Source of the DNA: an uncultured Clostridia bacterium
GTDB lineage: Bacteria > Bacillota > Clostridia > Christensenellales > Borkfalkiaceae
Assembly: GCA_947624965.1 (NCBI GenBank)
Contig: CANQMN010000003.1
Coordinates: 1 to 64,000, forward strand
Direction: 5' to 3'
DNA length: 64,000 nucleotides
In this document: in pieces, positions 1 to 7,835 of the stretch
How positions within the stretch are numbered: position 1 is the first letter of the stretch
Layout of the letters: every line of letters starts with the position of its first letter
Notes under the pieces: model-generated
What the model was told of the DNA's origin: nothing
Database searches by the model: none
What the model saw: the letters and a program-made list of their open reading frames with translations, nothing else
Position numbers and translations under genes: made by a program

Positions 1-345
1 GGGGAAAGATACTACTTTTTACCCTCCCCCTCGTGAACGAGGGGGAGGAGAGGTACTACTTTTACCCTCCCCCTCGCGTTGCGAGGGGGAGGGGTAGGGG
101 AGGGGGTGCGAAGAGTAGTTCCAACCCCCACCCAACCCTCCCCCTTGAAAAGGGGGAGGTGGCTTTTTTCCCGCCTTTCTATTTTCCCCTTGTTTTTCCT
201 TCTCGTGTCGTCCCTCTTACCCCCATTCCCAAGGGGAAAGATACTACTTTTTACCCTCCCCCTCGTGAACGAGGGGGAGGAGAGGTACTACTTTTACCCT
301 CCCCCTCGCATTGCGAGGGGGAGGGGTAGGGGAGGGGGAGCGGCG
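1..345. repeat. GC-rich palindromic repeat cluster, internally duplicated
   Basis: The stretch is built from short inverted repeats of the form CTCCCCCTCG-tgaa-CGAGGGGGAG (for example 23-48) separated by AT-rich linkers. Positions 1 to about 109 recur almost exactly at 233-341, an offset of 232 bp; the only difference I see is CGCGTTGCG versus CGCATTGCG in one hairpin loop. Related hairpins with a CCCCCTT-gaaa-AAGGGGG core lie at about 137-160 and again at 54075-54515. No convincing gene is present. The symmetry and intergenic position suggest REP/MITE-like dispersed palindromes; nothing seen indicates a transposase. Confidence 0.8.
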
Positions 346-361
346 CTTATATTTTTTACTC

Positions 362-390
362 TTGACAAACGTCTCCGTTTTTTCTATAAT
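362..390 (+). promoter_or_regulatory. Perfect-consensus sigma-A promoter upstream of cas9
   Basis: TTGACA (362-367), 17 bp, TATAAT (385-390): both hexamers match consensus exactly. No ORF follows until cas9 at 798, so the transcript is either a long cas9 leader of about 400 nt or a separate small RNA. A weak hairpin (CGGT 593-596 / ACCG 603-606) followed by six T could end or attenuate it near 612. If read through, the RNA is antisense to tracrRNA. Confidence 0.7.
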
Positions 391-489
391 AAAGCCGATC
401 TCTTTATCAGGAAAACATGTAAAACACGCAAGCACATCGCTTTCCCCGTCTTAAAGGAAGTTCCCTTTCTCGCACACATCGGGAATTTT

Positions 490-538
490 TTGAATTTTCC
501 AAAAAAATTTTTTATATATGACGATATCTGTCATATAT
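490..538 (+). promoter_or_regulatory. Candidate second cas promoter overlapped by an inverted-repeat operator
   Basis: TTGAAT (490-495), 17 bp, TATATA (513-518). A perfect 9-bp inverted repeat, ATATATGAC (514-522) and GTCATATAT (530-538) with a 7-nt spacer, overlaps the -10 box and the expected start site. This geometry suits repressor binding. No matching regulator can be named. The surrounding DNA (about 480-560) is much more AT-rich than the genes. Confidence 0.4.
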
Positions 539-644
539 TATGTGATATTATTACAGTAAGGGCGAAGACAGGCATTTCTTAAAACTTTCGGGCGGTGTTC
601 GGACCGTTTTTTCGGGCATCTCGCGGTTGGGATATTTCCGCAAA

Positions 645-731
645 GAAAAAACCCTTCCGATTTGGAAGGGGTTCGCCGCTGCGAAAGTGATCGGAATAAA
701 TTTTTATTTGAACTCTGTCTTGTTGTTCCTA
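645..731 (-). ncRNA. tracrRNA: tracrRNA for the type II-A system
   Basis: Read on the minus strand, the RNA starts near 731 and begins with an anti-repeat (729-706). GGAACAACAAG pairs with CTTGTTGTTCC of the CRISPR repeat, and TTCAAAT pairs with the repeat 5' end GTTTGA (including G-U), separated by an unpaired bulge as in other Cas9 duplexes. Downstream are a short AT stem and TTCCGATCA, resembling the nexus region of the S. pyogenes tracrRNA, then a hairpin TTCGC-agcg-GCGAA, then a perfect 7-bp hairpin CCCTTCC/GGAAGGG (670-664 / 658-652) followed by six U (651-646), an intrinsic terminator. Predicted length is about 87 nt. It is divergent from cas9. Confidence 0.9.
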
Positions 732-737
732 AACAGC

Positions 738-766
738 ATTCTAACGCAGAAAAACAAAAATGTCAA
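738..766 (-). promoter_or_regulatory. tracrRNA promoter
   Basis: On the minus strand: TTGACA (766-761), 17 bp, TAGAAT (743-738). The -35 is perfect and the -10 is one base off consensus. The predicted start is about 731, immediately before the anti-repeat. It lies within the cas9 5' region, about 20 bp upstream of the cas9 ribosome-binding site. Confidence 0.85.
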
Positions 767-797
767 GACTATTTTGAAAAATACAGGAGGAAAAAAT

Positions 798-3700
798 ATG
801 AAAAAATTTTATCTCGGGCTGGATATCGGCACGGATTCCGTCGGGATCGCGTGTACGGACGAACATTACGAACTGCTCCGCGCAAAGGGAAAAGATCTGT
901 GGGCGGTGCGGCTGTTCGACGAGGCGCACGGCGCTTCCGAGCGGCGCGTAAAGCGGACCGCGCGGAGGAGGACGGAGCGGAGAAAACAGAGGATCGCTTT
1001 TTTGCAGGAACTTTTCGCGCCCTTCATGACGGACGAACAGTTCTTCCTTCGCCTTCAAAACAGCGGATTTTACGAGGAAGACAAAAAGACGCCGACCCGT
1101 TTTTCCCTCTTTGCGGATGAAAATTATACGGACAAGGAATTTTATGCCGAGTATCCTACCGTCTATCACCTTCGCAAGGCGTTGGCGGAGAAAGGCGCGA
1201 AGGACATCAGATTATATTATCTTGCCATCCATCACATCGTCAAATACCGCGGGCATTTTCTCTTTGAAGGGGAGTCGGCGGGAGACGGGCGCGATCTTGC
1301 CGCGCTGTTCGAGGCGTTCGATTCGGTCGCCGCCGAACTTTTCGAGGAACCCGCATATCTTCCCGCGGGCGCGGCGGAAGCCTTTACCGCCCTTGCGCTC
1401 GACGGGACAAAGCGGTATCAGCAAAAGCTCAAAGAAGCCGTACAGCTGTTCGGCGCGGACGCGAAAACGAAAGAGGTCTTAAAGATGCTCCTCGGCGGCA
1501 AGGGGAAGCCGTCCGTCTTTCTCGGAGAATTTGAAGAGGAGAAAAGTTTTTCGTTCGAGATCACCGAGGAGGAGTTCGCGGCAAAGGAGGAAGTTTTCGG
1601 CGACTGCTTTGCCCTGCTTGACGCCATGCGGAAGATCTACAATACTCTGCGGTTTGAAAAGATTTTGGGGAACGCTTCCTCCGTCTCCGAGGCGATGGTC
1701 GCCCTGTACGAGAGACATAGGGAAGATCTCAAAGATCTGAAAAGATTGCTCTCCCGCTACTATCCGCACGAGACGTACGTCGCCGTATTCAAAAAGCGGG
1801 ATCAAGCCGCAAATTACGCCAACTATATCGGCTATACGAAGCCGCAAAAGACCAAGAAAAACGTAAAGAAATGTTCTCACGAAGAATTTTGCCGCTATTT
1901 GAAGGGAATGCTTCAAACTCCGCCGCAGGCGGAAGAGGGGCGCGCCCTTCGAGAGAGCATTCTCGCGCGCATCGAAGCGGGCGAATTTCTGCCCAAGATC
2001 CTCAATGCGGACAACGGCGTCTTTCCCCATCAAGTCAATTTGGATGAGCTCGATAAAATTCTCGCCCGCCTGTGTTCGGATTTTCCCGCCTTCGCGCAGA
2101 AGGACGGGGACGGGCTCACCCCCGCGCAGAAGATCCGCTCCGTATTTCTTTTCAGGGTCCCCTATTATGTGGGACCGCTCGATCCGAACGGACCGCACAG
2201 CTGGATGGTCCGCCGCGCCGAAGGGCGCATCACGCCGTGGAATTTCGATGAGAAAGTGGACAAGGAGGCGAGCAACGAAAATTTCATCCGCCGCATGACG
2301 GGCAAATGCGCCTACCTCATGGCGGAGGACGTCCTGCCCAAATGCTCGATGTACTATCAGGCGTTCGACGTCTTGAATCAACTCAATAAGCTCCGCATCA
2401 ACGGGGAGCCGATCTCCGTTCCCCTCAAACAGGAACTGTTCCGCGCGCTCTTTATGAAGGAAGTGCGCGTAACCGACGGGCGGATCAAAAAGTATCTCGT
2501 TTCCCACGGGTACGCCGCGAGCGAGAAGGAGCTCACGCTCACGGGGAAGGAAGGGGAATTCAAGGCGAATATGCGCTCGTATATCAAGTTCAAAGAGAAA
2601 CTGGGCGACCTTGCGGACGAACGTCCCGACGTCTGCGAGAACATCATTCTCTGGCATACGCTCGGGACCGATAAGGGAATGGTGGAGCGCGCCATTCTCA
2701 AACGCTATGGCGACATCCCCGCCGTGAAGGAAAATATCAAGTGGATCAAGGGGCTTACGCAGTTCAAAGAGTTCGGACGTCTGTCCAAGAAATTTCTCTG
2801 CGAGCTTTCGGGCGGGCAGGATCCGATCGCCCAAGCGCCGTATACCGTTCTCGGCGAACTGTACCGCACGAATTGCAACCTCAACGAGATCCTCTTCGGC
2901 GAGAAGTATACGTTTCAGGCGGCGATCGCGCGCGAAAACGGGGCGCGCCCCGAAACGACGGGATATTCGGACGTGGAGGCGCTCTATGTCGCGCCGCAGG
3001 TCCGCCGCGGGATCTGGCAAGCGCTCCTCATGACGGACGAATACGTCGAAGCGATCGGCAGGGCGCCGGATAAGATCTTCGTCGAAGTTACGCGGCAGAA
3101 GGAGAAGGACGGGGCGCGCACGGTCTCCCGCAAAAATCAGCTGCTCGCGCTCTATCGGGACGTCGCGGGGATGGACGATCTCAAAGCGGAATTGGGCGGA
3201 ACGGAAGAGAGCAAACTGCGGCAGGAACGGCTGTATCTCTATTTCCGCCAGCTCGGCAAATGTATGTATTCGGGACAGCAGATAGACTTGGGGCGTCTGA
3301 ATACCGACCTCTACGACGTCGACCACATCATTCCGCGCTCGCTCACGAAAGATGACAGCCTGGACAACAAGGTCCTCGTACTGCGCACCGAAAACAAAAG
3401 AAAGGAAGACCGCTATCCTCTTCCCGCAGGGTTTACCGATCAGCGGGAGTTTTGGAAGGTATTGCGCGAGAAAAAACTGATAAGCGATGAAAAGTGGGCG
3501 CGTCTCACGCGGCAGGAGAGCTTGACCGAAGCGGACTACGAGGGCTTTATCAACCGCCAGCTCGTCTATACCAATCAAACCGCGAAGGCGGTCGCCGAGC
3601 TTCTTCGGCAAAAATTCGAGCGGCGGGGGACGGAGATCGTTTACAGCAAGGCGGCGAACGTTACGGAATTTCGGCAAAAGTTTCACTTGTATAAGTGCCG

Positions 3701-4829
3701 CGAAACAAACGATCTGCACCACGCGCGGGACGCCTATCTCAATGTCGTCGTGGGGAACGTCTATGCCGTGCGGTTTACTTCGCTGCGCGATCGGTTCCGC
3801 ACGTTGCCGGACGGAACGGTCCGCGAGATCAAACTCGATAAGCTCTTTCTCTACGACGTGGCGGGCGCGTGGGAGAAGGCGTCGTCTCTGCGGACCGTGA
3901 AAAACACGCTCGCGCGGAACAGCATGGCGGTAACCAAATACGCGGTCGTCGGGAAGGACAAATTTTACAAGGAAACGGTGTTCCCCAAGGGGGACTCGCG
4001 TATCAGCGCGCCGAGAAAGGGGAAGGGACCGCTCTCGGATCCTTCCAAATACGGCGGATACAGCGCCATTCAAACGGCGTATTTCGCCGTGGTGCAGTCT
4101 CTCGGCGGAAAGGGCGTTCCCAAAAGGACAATCGAGGCGATCCCCACTCTCGTCGAATACGAATGCCGCGGGGAGGAGGAAAAGCTCCTCGCCTATCTTC
4201 GGGGACAGGGGCTGGTCTCGCCCGTATTGCTCGTTCCGAAACTGCGCATAAAGTCGCTCGTCAAAGTCAACGGTTCCCCCGTCTATCTCGCAGGGGTTAC
4301 GGGAAGCCGCATCGTTCTCCATAACGCCGTGGAGTGGTTCACCGACAACGAGACGGACAGGTATGTCAAGAAGCTCTCCGAACTCGTCGAGCAGGACCGG
4401 AAGAAAGCGCTCTCCGAGGAGGAACAGAGGGAGGAATGTTTTCCCGCGCACGTCAACCGCTTCAACGAGGTAAAGCTCGCCATCGACCGCGTCGGCAACG
4501 AACGGCTGTACGACGAAATCGTGAAACAGCTCGAAAAGACCGTCTACGACGGGATATCCGGCGCCGTAAATTTCCGCAACACAATTATAAGGCGGCGCGA
4601 AAATTTCCGCGCACTCTCCGTTCTGGAACAGGCAAAGACGCTTTTGCAGATCATACGCTTCTTGCGCTGCAACGCGGAAAACGCGGACCTCTCCGCGCTC
4701 GGCGAGAAGGACGACCCGGAGGGGAAAATTTGCGGCGCGCTCCGCATGAACAAGGACATTACGGACGTCGATTTCCGCATCATACACCAGTCGCCTTGCG
4801 GATTGCACCGTCGGGAGCAAAAGGTATAA
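798..4829 (+). CDS. cas9: Type II-A CRISPR effector nuclease Cas9
   Basis: RNA-guided DNA endonuclease of 1343 aa, close in length to S. pyogenes Cas9 (1368). RuvC-I contains GLDIGTDSVG with D9. An arginine-rich bridge helix spans about residues 47-70, followed by the recognition lobe with KYRGHFLFEG. RuvC-II has FVEV with E763. The HNH domain has DVDHIIPRS with D842 and H843, and N866 further on. RuvC-III has HHARDAYLN with H974, H975 and D978. All catalytic residues are present, so both nucleases should be active. The C-terminal roughly 250 residues are the expected PAM-interacting region; the PAM cannot be read. The start is fixed by AGGAGG at 785-790, seven nt before ATG 798; upstream in-frame starts would overlap tracrRNA. 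It is followed after 1 nt by cas1. Confidence 0.97.
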   Translation: MKKFYLGLDIGTDSVGIACTDEHYELLRAKGKDLWAVRLFDEAHGASERRVKRTARRRTERRKQRIAFLQELFAPFMTDEQFFLRLQNSGFYEEDKKTPTRFSLFADENYTDKEFYAEYPTVYHLRKALAEKGAKDIRLYYLAIHHIVKYRGHFLFEGESAGDGRDLAALFEAFDSVAAELFEEPAYLPAGAAEAFTALALDGTKRYQQKLKEAVQLFGADAKTKEVLKMLLGGKGKPSVFLGEFEEEKSFSFEITEEEFAAKEEVFGDCFALLDAMRKIYNTLRFEKILGNASSVSEAMVALYERHREDLKDLKRLLSRYYPHETYVAVFKKRDQAANYANYIGYTKPQKTKKNVKKCSHEEFCRYLKGMLQTPPQAEEGRALRESILARIEAGEFLPKILNADNGVFPHQVNLDELDKILARLCSDFPAFAQKDGDGLTPAQKIRSVFLFRVPYYVGPLDPNGPHSWMVRRAEGRITPWNFDEKVDKEASNENFIRRMTGKCAYLMAEDVLPKCSMYYQAFDVLNQLNKLRINGEPISVPLKQELFRALFMKEVRVTDGRIKKYLVSHGYAASEKELTLTGKEGEFKANMRSYIKFKEKLGDLADERPDVCENIILWHTLGTDKGMVERAILKRYGDIPAVKENIKWIKGLTQFKEFGRLSKKFLCELSGGQDPIAQAPYTVLGELYRTNCNLNEILFGEKYTFQAAIARENGARPETTGYSDVEALYVAPQVRRGIWQALLMTDEYVEAIGRAPDKIFVEVTRQKEKDGARTVSRKNQLLALYRDVAGMDDLKAELGGTEESKLRQERLYLYFRQLGKCMYSGQQIDLGRLNTDLYDVDHIIPRSLTKDDSLDNKVLVLRTENKRKEDRYPLPAGFTDQREFWKVLREKKLISDEKWARLTRQESLTEADYEGFINRQLVYTNQTAKAVAELLRQKFERRGTEIVYSKAANVTEFRQKFHLYKCRETNDLHHARDAYLNVVVGNVYAVRFTSLRDRFRTLPDGTVREIKLDKLFLYDVAGAWEKASSLRTVKNTLARNSMAVTKYAVVGKDKFYKETVFPKGDSRISAPRKGKGPLSDPSKYGGYSAIQTAYFAVVQSLGGKGVPKRTIEAIPTLVEYECRGEEEKLLAYLRGQGLVSPVLLVPKLRIKSLVKVNGSPVYLAGVTGSRIVLHNAVEWFTDNETDRYVKKLSELVEQDRKKALSEEEQREECFPAHVNRFNEVKLAIDRVGNERLYDEIVKQLEKTVYDGISGAVNFRNTIIRRRENFRALSVLEQAKTLLQIIRFLRCNAENADLSALGEKDDPEGKICGALRMNKDITDVDFRIIHQSPCGLHRREQKV

Positions 4830-4830
4830 C

Positions 4831-5703
4831 GTGGGATTTCGCATCGTGGTCATCAAGTCCCGCGCGAAGCTCGAATTTCGTTTGGACAGCCTCATCGTGC
4901 GCGGCGAACGGGAAAGAAGGATCCATATCGGCGAGATCAATACGCTCATCGTGCAGAGCACGGCGGTTTCGCTTACCGCCGCGCTCCTGTGCGAGCTGAC
5001 GAAGCGCAACATCAAAGTCATCTTTTGCGACGAGAAGTACAACCCCTCTTCCGAACTCCTTCCCTATTACGGCGCAGTTCAAACCGCTAAACGGTACCGT
5101 CTGCAAGCATCGTGGGAAGAAGCCGTCAAGCAACGTGTTTGGCAGAGGATCATCCGCCGAAAAATCTCCGCGCAAGCGGAGACGCTCGCCCGATTGGGCT
5201 TTCCGCAAGCGAAGTTGCTTGAAAAATACGCCGAGGAAGTGGAAGCGGGCGACCGCACAAACCGCGAGGGACATGCGGCGAAGGTGTATTTCAACTGTAT
5301 TTTGGGGGAGGGAAATTCGCGGCAAGGGGGCGGATTTCTCAATGGTTGCTTAAATTACGGGTATGCCGTCGTCCTTTCGGCTTGCAATCGGGAGATCGTT
5401 GCCGCGGGGTATTGCACGCAACTCGGGATTTGGCACACAAACGAATTTAACGAGTTCAATCTCGGATGCGACATCATGGAACCCTTGCGTATCATCGTCG
5501 ATCGCCGTGCGCTCTCTTTGGAAAAAGGCGATGCGGACTTCAAGCGAAAAATGGCGGACATCTTGAATTTTACGGCAACGATCGAAGGAAAAACGACGAC
5601 GCTGGATATCGCGATAAGAGTGTATGTTCGCAGTGTGCTGTCTGCGCTCGAACAGGGCGACGAATCGCTCGTTATATTCCCCGCACAGGCGGAGACGGAA
5701 TGA
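4831..5703 (+). CDS. cas1: CRISPR integrase Cas1 (type II-A)
   Basis: Metal-dependent integrase that, with Cas2, inserts new spacers at the leader end of the array. The 290-aa protein has the expected active-site positions: E146 in REGHAAKVYF, H202 in LGIWHTNEFNEF, and D214/E217 in LGCDIMEPLR. It starts at GTG 4831, one nt after the cas9 stop, so it is translationally linked to cas9. Its 3' end overlaps cas2 by four nt (ATGA). Length and sequence style match II-A Cas1. Confidence 0.96.
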   Translation: MGFRIVVIKSRAKLEFRLDSLIVRGERERRIHIGEINTLIVQSTAVSLTAALLCELTKRNIKVIFCDEKYNPSSELLPYYGAVQTAKRYRLQASWEEAVKQRVWQRIIRRKISAQAETLARLGFPQAKLLEKYAEEVEAGDRTNREGHAAKVYFNCILGEGNSRQGGGFLNGCLNYGYAVVLSACNREIVAAGYCTQLGIWHTNEFNEFNLGCDIMEPLRIIVDRRALSLEKGDADFKRKMADILNFTATIEGKTTTLDIAIRVYVRSVLSALEQGDESLVIFPAQAETE

Positions 5704-6020
5704 ATTACAGGTATATGAGATTATTGTTATTTTTCGATTTGCCCATGCTCACAGAGAAGGACAGACGCGAATATGCCGAATTCCATAGATTTTTGGAAAA
5801 GAACGGCTTTATTATGATGCAAAAATCGGTGTATTCCAAATTGGTGCTCAACAATGTAGCGAGCGCGGCGGTCAAACAGCGCATCAAAAACAATTTGCCC
5901 ACGAGCGGGCTTGTGGAATTGTTGGAGATCACGGAAAATCAATTTGCGCGGATGGAATATCTGGTCGGGAAAGAACAACAACTCACGATCGACACGGTCG
6001 ACCGTTTGGTGGAACTGTAA
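5700..6020 (+). CDS. cas2: CRISPR adaptation protein Cas2
   Basis: Small ferredoxin-fold protein of 106 aa that dimerises and holds two Cas1 dimers for spacer capture. The N-terminal beta strand MRLLLFFDLP carries the conserved D13. The ATG at 5700 overlaps the cas1 stop; a longer in-frame reading from 5466 lies entirely within cas1 and is not needed. The stop overlaps the csn2 start (TAATG). G+C appears lower here and in csn2 than in cas9 and the chromosomal genes. Confidence 0.95.
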   Translation: MNYRYMRLLLFFDLPMLTEKDRREYAEFHRFLEKNGFIMMQKSVYSKLVLNNVASAAVKQRIKNNLPTSGLVELLEITENQFARMEYLVGKEQQLTIDTVDRLVEL

Positions 6021-6721
6021 TGGAGGAGATCGCAAAAATTTATCATACGGCGCTTGAAACGCCGCTCGAAATATCGAGCGAAAGCGTCCAACTCCTGATC
6101 GTCGAAAATCCGGCGCTTTATTATCGGTTTGTATCCGAATTGGATGCGCAGATGGAGGGGAGAGAAGGCGGGTTCTCTTTTCTTCGCAGCGATGCGCCTA
6201 TTTCCCCGGAAAAAGAAGGGATGATGGTGTGCGATTGTTTTCATTTCGATTTGGGAGACAAAAGGGTCATGACCTTGCTACAAAAGAGGTTGGCGGATCT
6301 GTGTCGGAACGGAGAAGCCTATATGCGTCTTGCCGAGATCAATAGCGCGATCTCCTCATTGTTTTCCGATATCTTTTGCGAAGTGCCGTTTTTGCTTTCG
6401 CAGGATGATATCACGCCCGAAGAACTGTTCAAGAGTTGCAACGTGCGATTTGAAAGAAATTACGAGACACTCTTGGAAAAACTTATTTGCTATATCAACG
6501 CGCTGATAGAATTGAAGCATTGCAAGTTTTTTGTGTTTGTAAATCTTCGGGAAGTGCTGTGCGACGAAGACCTTCGCGCGCTCTATCGGCATTGTGCACT
6601 GGAAAAGGTTGGCTTGCTCCTCTTGGAACCTTTTCATGTGCGCGCTCTTTGTCGGGAAGAAAGAGCGATCGTAATTACGGAAGATCTATGTGAAATCCTT
6701 GAAAATTATTCCGAATCGTAG
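6020..6721 (+). CDS. csn2: CRISPR adaptation protein Csn2
   Basis: The 233-aa product is Csn2-like, the subtype-defining adaptation protein of type II-A, which forms a tetrameric ring on double-stranded DNA ends. Support is its position directly after cas2 and before the array, its length (close to the roughly 220-aa short Csn2 group), and segments such as FHFDLGDKRVMTLLQKRLADL and CKFFVFVNLREVLCDEDLRALYRHC. The ATG overlaps the cas2 stop by one nt. The last roughly 20 bp contain the array promoter. Confidence 0.88.
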   Translation: MEEIAKIYHTALETPLEISSESVQLLIVENPALYYRFVSELDAQMEGREGGFSFLRSDAPISPEKEGMMVCDCFHFDLGDKRVMTLLQKRLADLCRNGEAYMRLAEINSAISSLFSDIFCEVPFLLSQDDITPEELFKSCNVRFERNYETLLEKLICYINALIELKHCKFFVFVNLREVLCDEDLRALYRHCALEKVGLLLLEPFHVRALCREERAIVITEDLCEILENYSES

Positions 6722-6782
6722 TATAATACCGTTGTCAGGAACAACCGTATCGTCAATACGCGCCCTCACGCCTCAATTTGAG
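6699..6782 (+). promoter_or_regulatory. CRISPR leader: promoter and leader-anchoring motif
   Basis: TTGAAA (6699-6704), 17 bp, TATAAT (6722-6727). The -35 lies inside csn2 and the -10 begins one base after its stop, so pre-crRNA should start near 6734. Only 61 bp separate csn2 from the first repeat. The last seven leader bases, ATTTGAG (6776-6782), match the leader-anchoring sequence I recall from S. thermophilus type II-A leaders, which directs Cas1-Cas2 to the first repeat. Confidence 0.85.
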
Positions 6783-7740
6783 GTTTGAGAGCCTTGTTGT
6801 TCCAATAGGTAGTAAAACGAATACGCACACCTCCCTCACAAGGGCAAAGTTTGAGAGCCTTGTTGTTCCAATAGGTAGTAAAACGAGCATAGGCGACCGT
6901 GTCGTCGGGGTTGAGTTTGAGAGCCTTGTTGTTCCAATAGGTAGTAAAACTAATACGATAATTTGCCGTTTGCTTTGTATGTTTGAGAGCCTTGTTGTTC
7001 CAATAGGTAGTAAAACAAGCGGTCGATCATATACACAATGACGTATGTTTGAGAGCCTTGTTGTTCCAATAGGTAGTAAAACCCGTGGTGAGCCCGTCGA
7101 TCGCGGACTTGAGTTTGAGAGCCTTGTTGTTCCAATAGGTAGTAAAACGAACACACCAAGCCCATTCCTCCGCACTTAGTTTGAGAGCCTTGTTGTTCCA
7201 ATAGGTAGTAAAACCAAAAAAGAAACACTTATGCTCGTACTAAAGTTTGAGAGCCTTGTTGTTCCAATAGGTAGTAAAACAAATCAAACGCGGCGTTCAA
7301 AAGCTGATTCGTTTGAGAGCCTTGTTGTTCCAATAAGTAGTAAAACAGATCCAACAGGAATCTGCGTAGTTCCCGTGTTTGAGAGCCTTGTTGTTCCAAT
7401 AGGTAGTAAAACGACGAGTCGTCGCCAGAACCAGTCGTCTGCGTTTGAGAGCCTTGTTGTTCCAATAGGTAGTAAAACAGCTCCGACTTTGAATGAACAA
7501 TTTATTGAGTTTGAGAGCCTTGTTGTTCCAATAGGTAGTAAAGCGAAAATACAGGATTACGCGCACGAACGCGGGTTTGAGAGCCTTGTTGTTCCAATAG
7601 GTAGTAAAACGTACTTTTCGCCCGCCTTCGCGGTGAAACCGTTTGAGAGCCTTGTTGTTCCAATAGGTAGTAAAACAAGCTCAAAAAATAGGTCTGCCTT
7701 AATTCGTTTGAGCGTCTTGTTGTTCCGATAAGCAAAAAAC
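6783..7740 (+). CRISPR. Type II-A CRISPR array, 15 repeats and 14 spacers
   Basis: The 36-bp repeat begins GTTTGAGAGCCTTG and ends AATAGGTAGTAAAAC. Starts are 6783, 6849, 6915, 6981, 7047, 7113, 7179, 7245, 7311, 7377, 7443, 7509, 7575, 7641 and 7706. Spacers are 30 bp, except the last (29 bp). Repeats 9 (7311) and 12 (7509) each carry one substitution near the 3' end. The terminal repeat (7706-7740) is 35 bp and diverged, as expected at the leader-distal, oldest end. The first bases, GTTTGAGAGC, pair with tracrRNA, which fixes transcription on the plus strand. No spacer is duplicated by eye; targets are unknown. Confidence 0.98.
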
Positions 7741-7786
7741 CTTTTGCGGAAATTTGCGGAAAAAGCAGAAAATCGCAAGAAATCCG

Positions 7787-7815
7787 TTGAAAAAATCGCG
7801 GCGATTTGTTATAAT
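7787..7815 (+). promoter_or_regulatory. Promoter of the restriction-modification operon
   Basis: TTGAAA (7787-7792), 17 bp, TATAAT (7810-7815) with an extended -10 TG at 7807-7808. It lies between the end of the CRISPR array and the endonuclease gene at 7836, so the R-M operon need not depend on array transcription. Confidence 0.8.
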
Positions 7816-7835
7816 ACCGAACGGGGGGACATCCG

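Noticed and set aside
627..797. N-terminal extension of cas9 by 57 codons
   Set aside because: This stretch encodes tracrRNA and its promoter on the other strand. The real start at 798 has AGGAGG and begins directly with the RuvC-I strand.
1479..5042. Minus-strand open frame of 1187 codons opposite cas9
   Set aside because: It is the mirror of the cas9 codon bias in GC-rich DNA. It has no recognisable domain and no ribosome-binding site, and cas9 is unambiguous.
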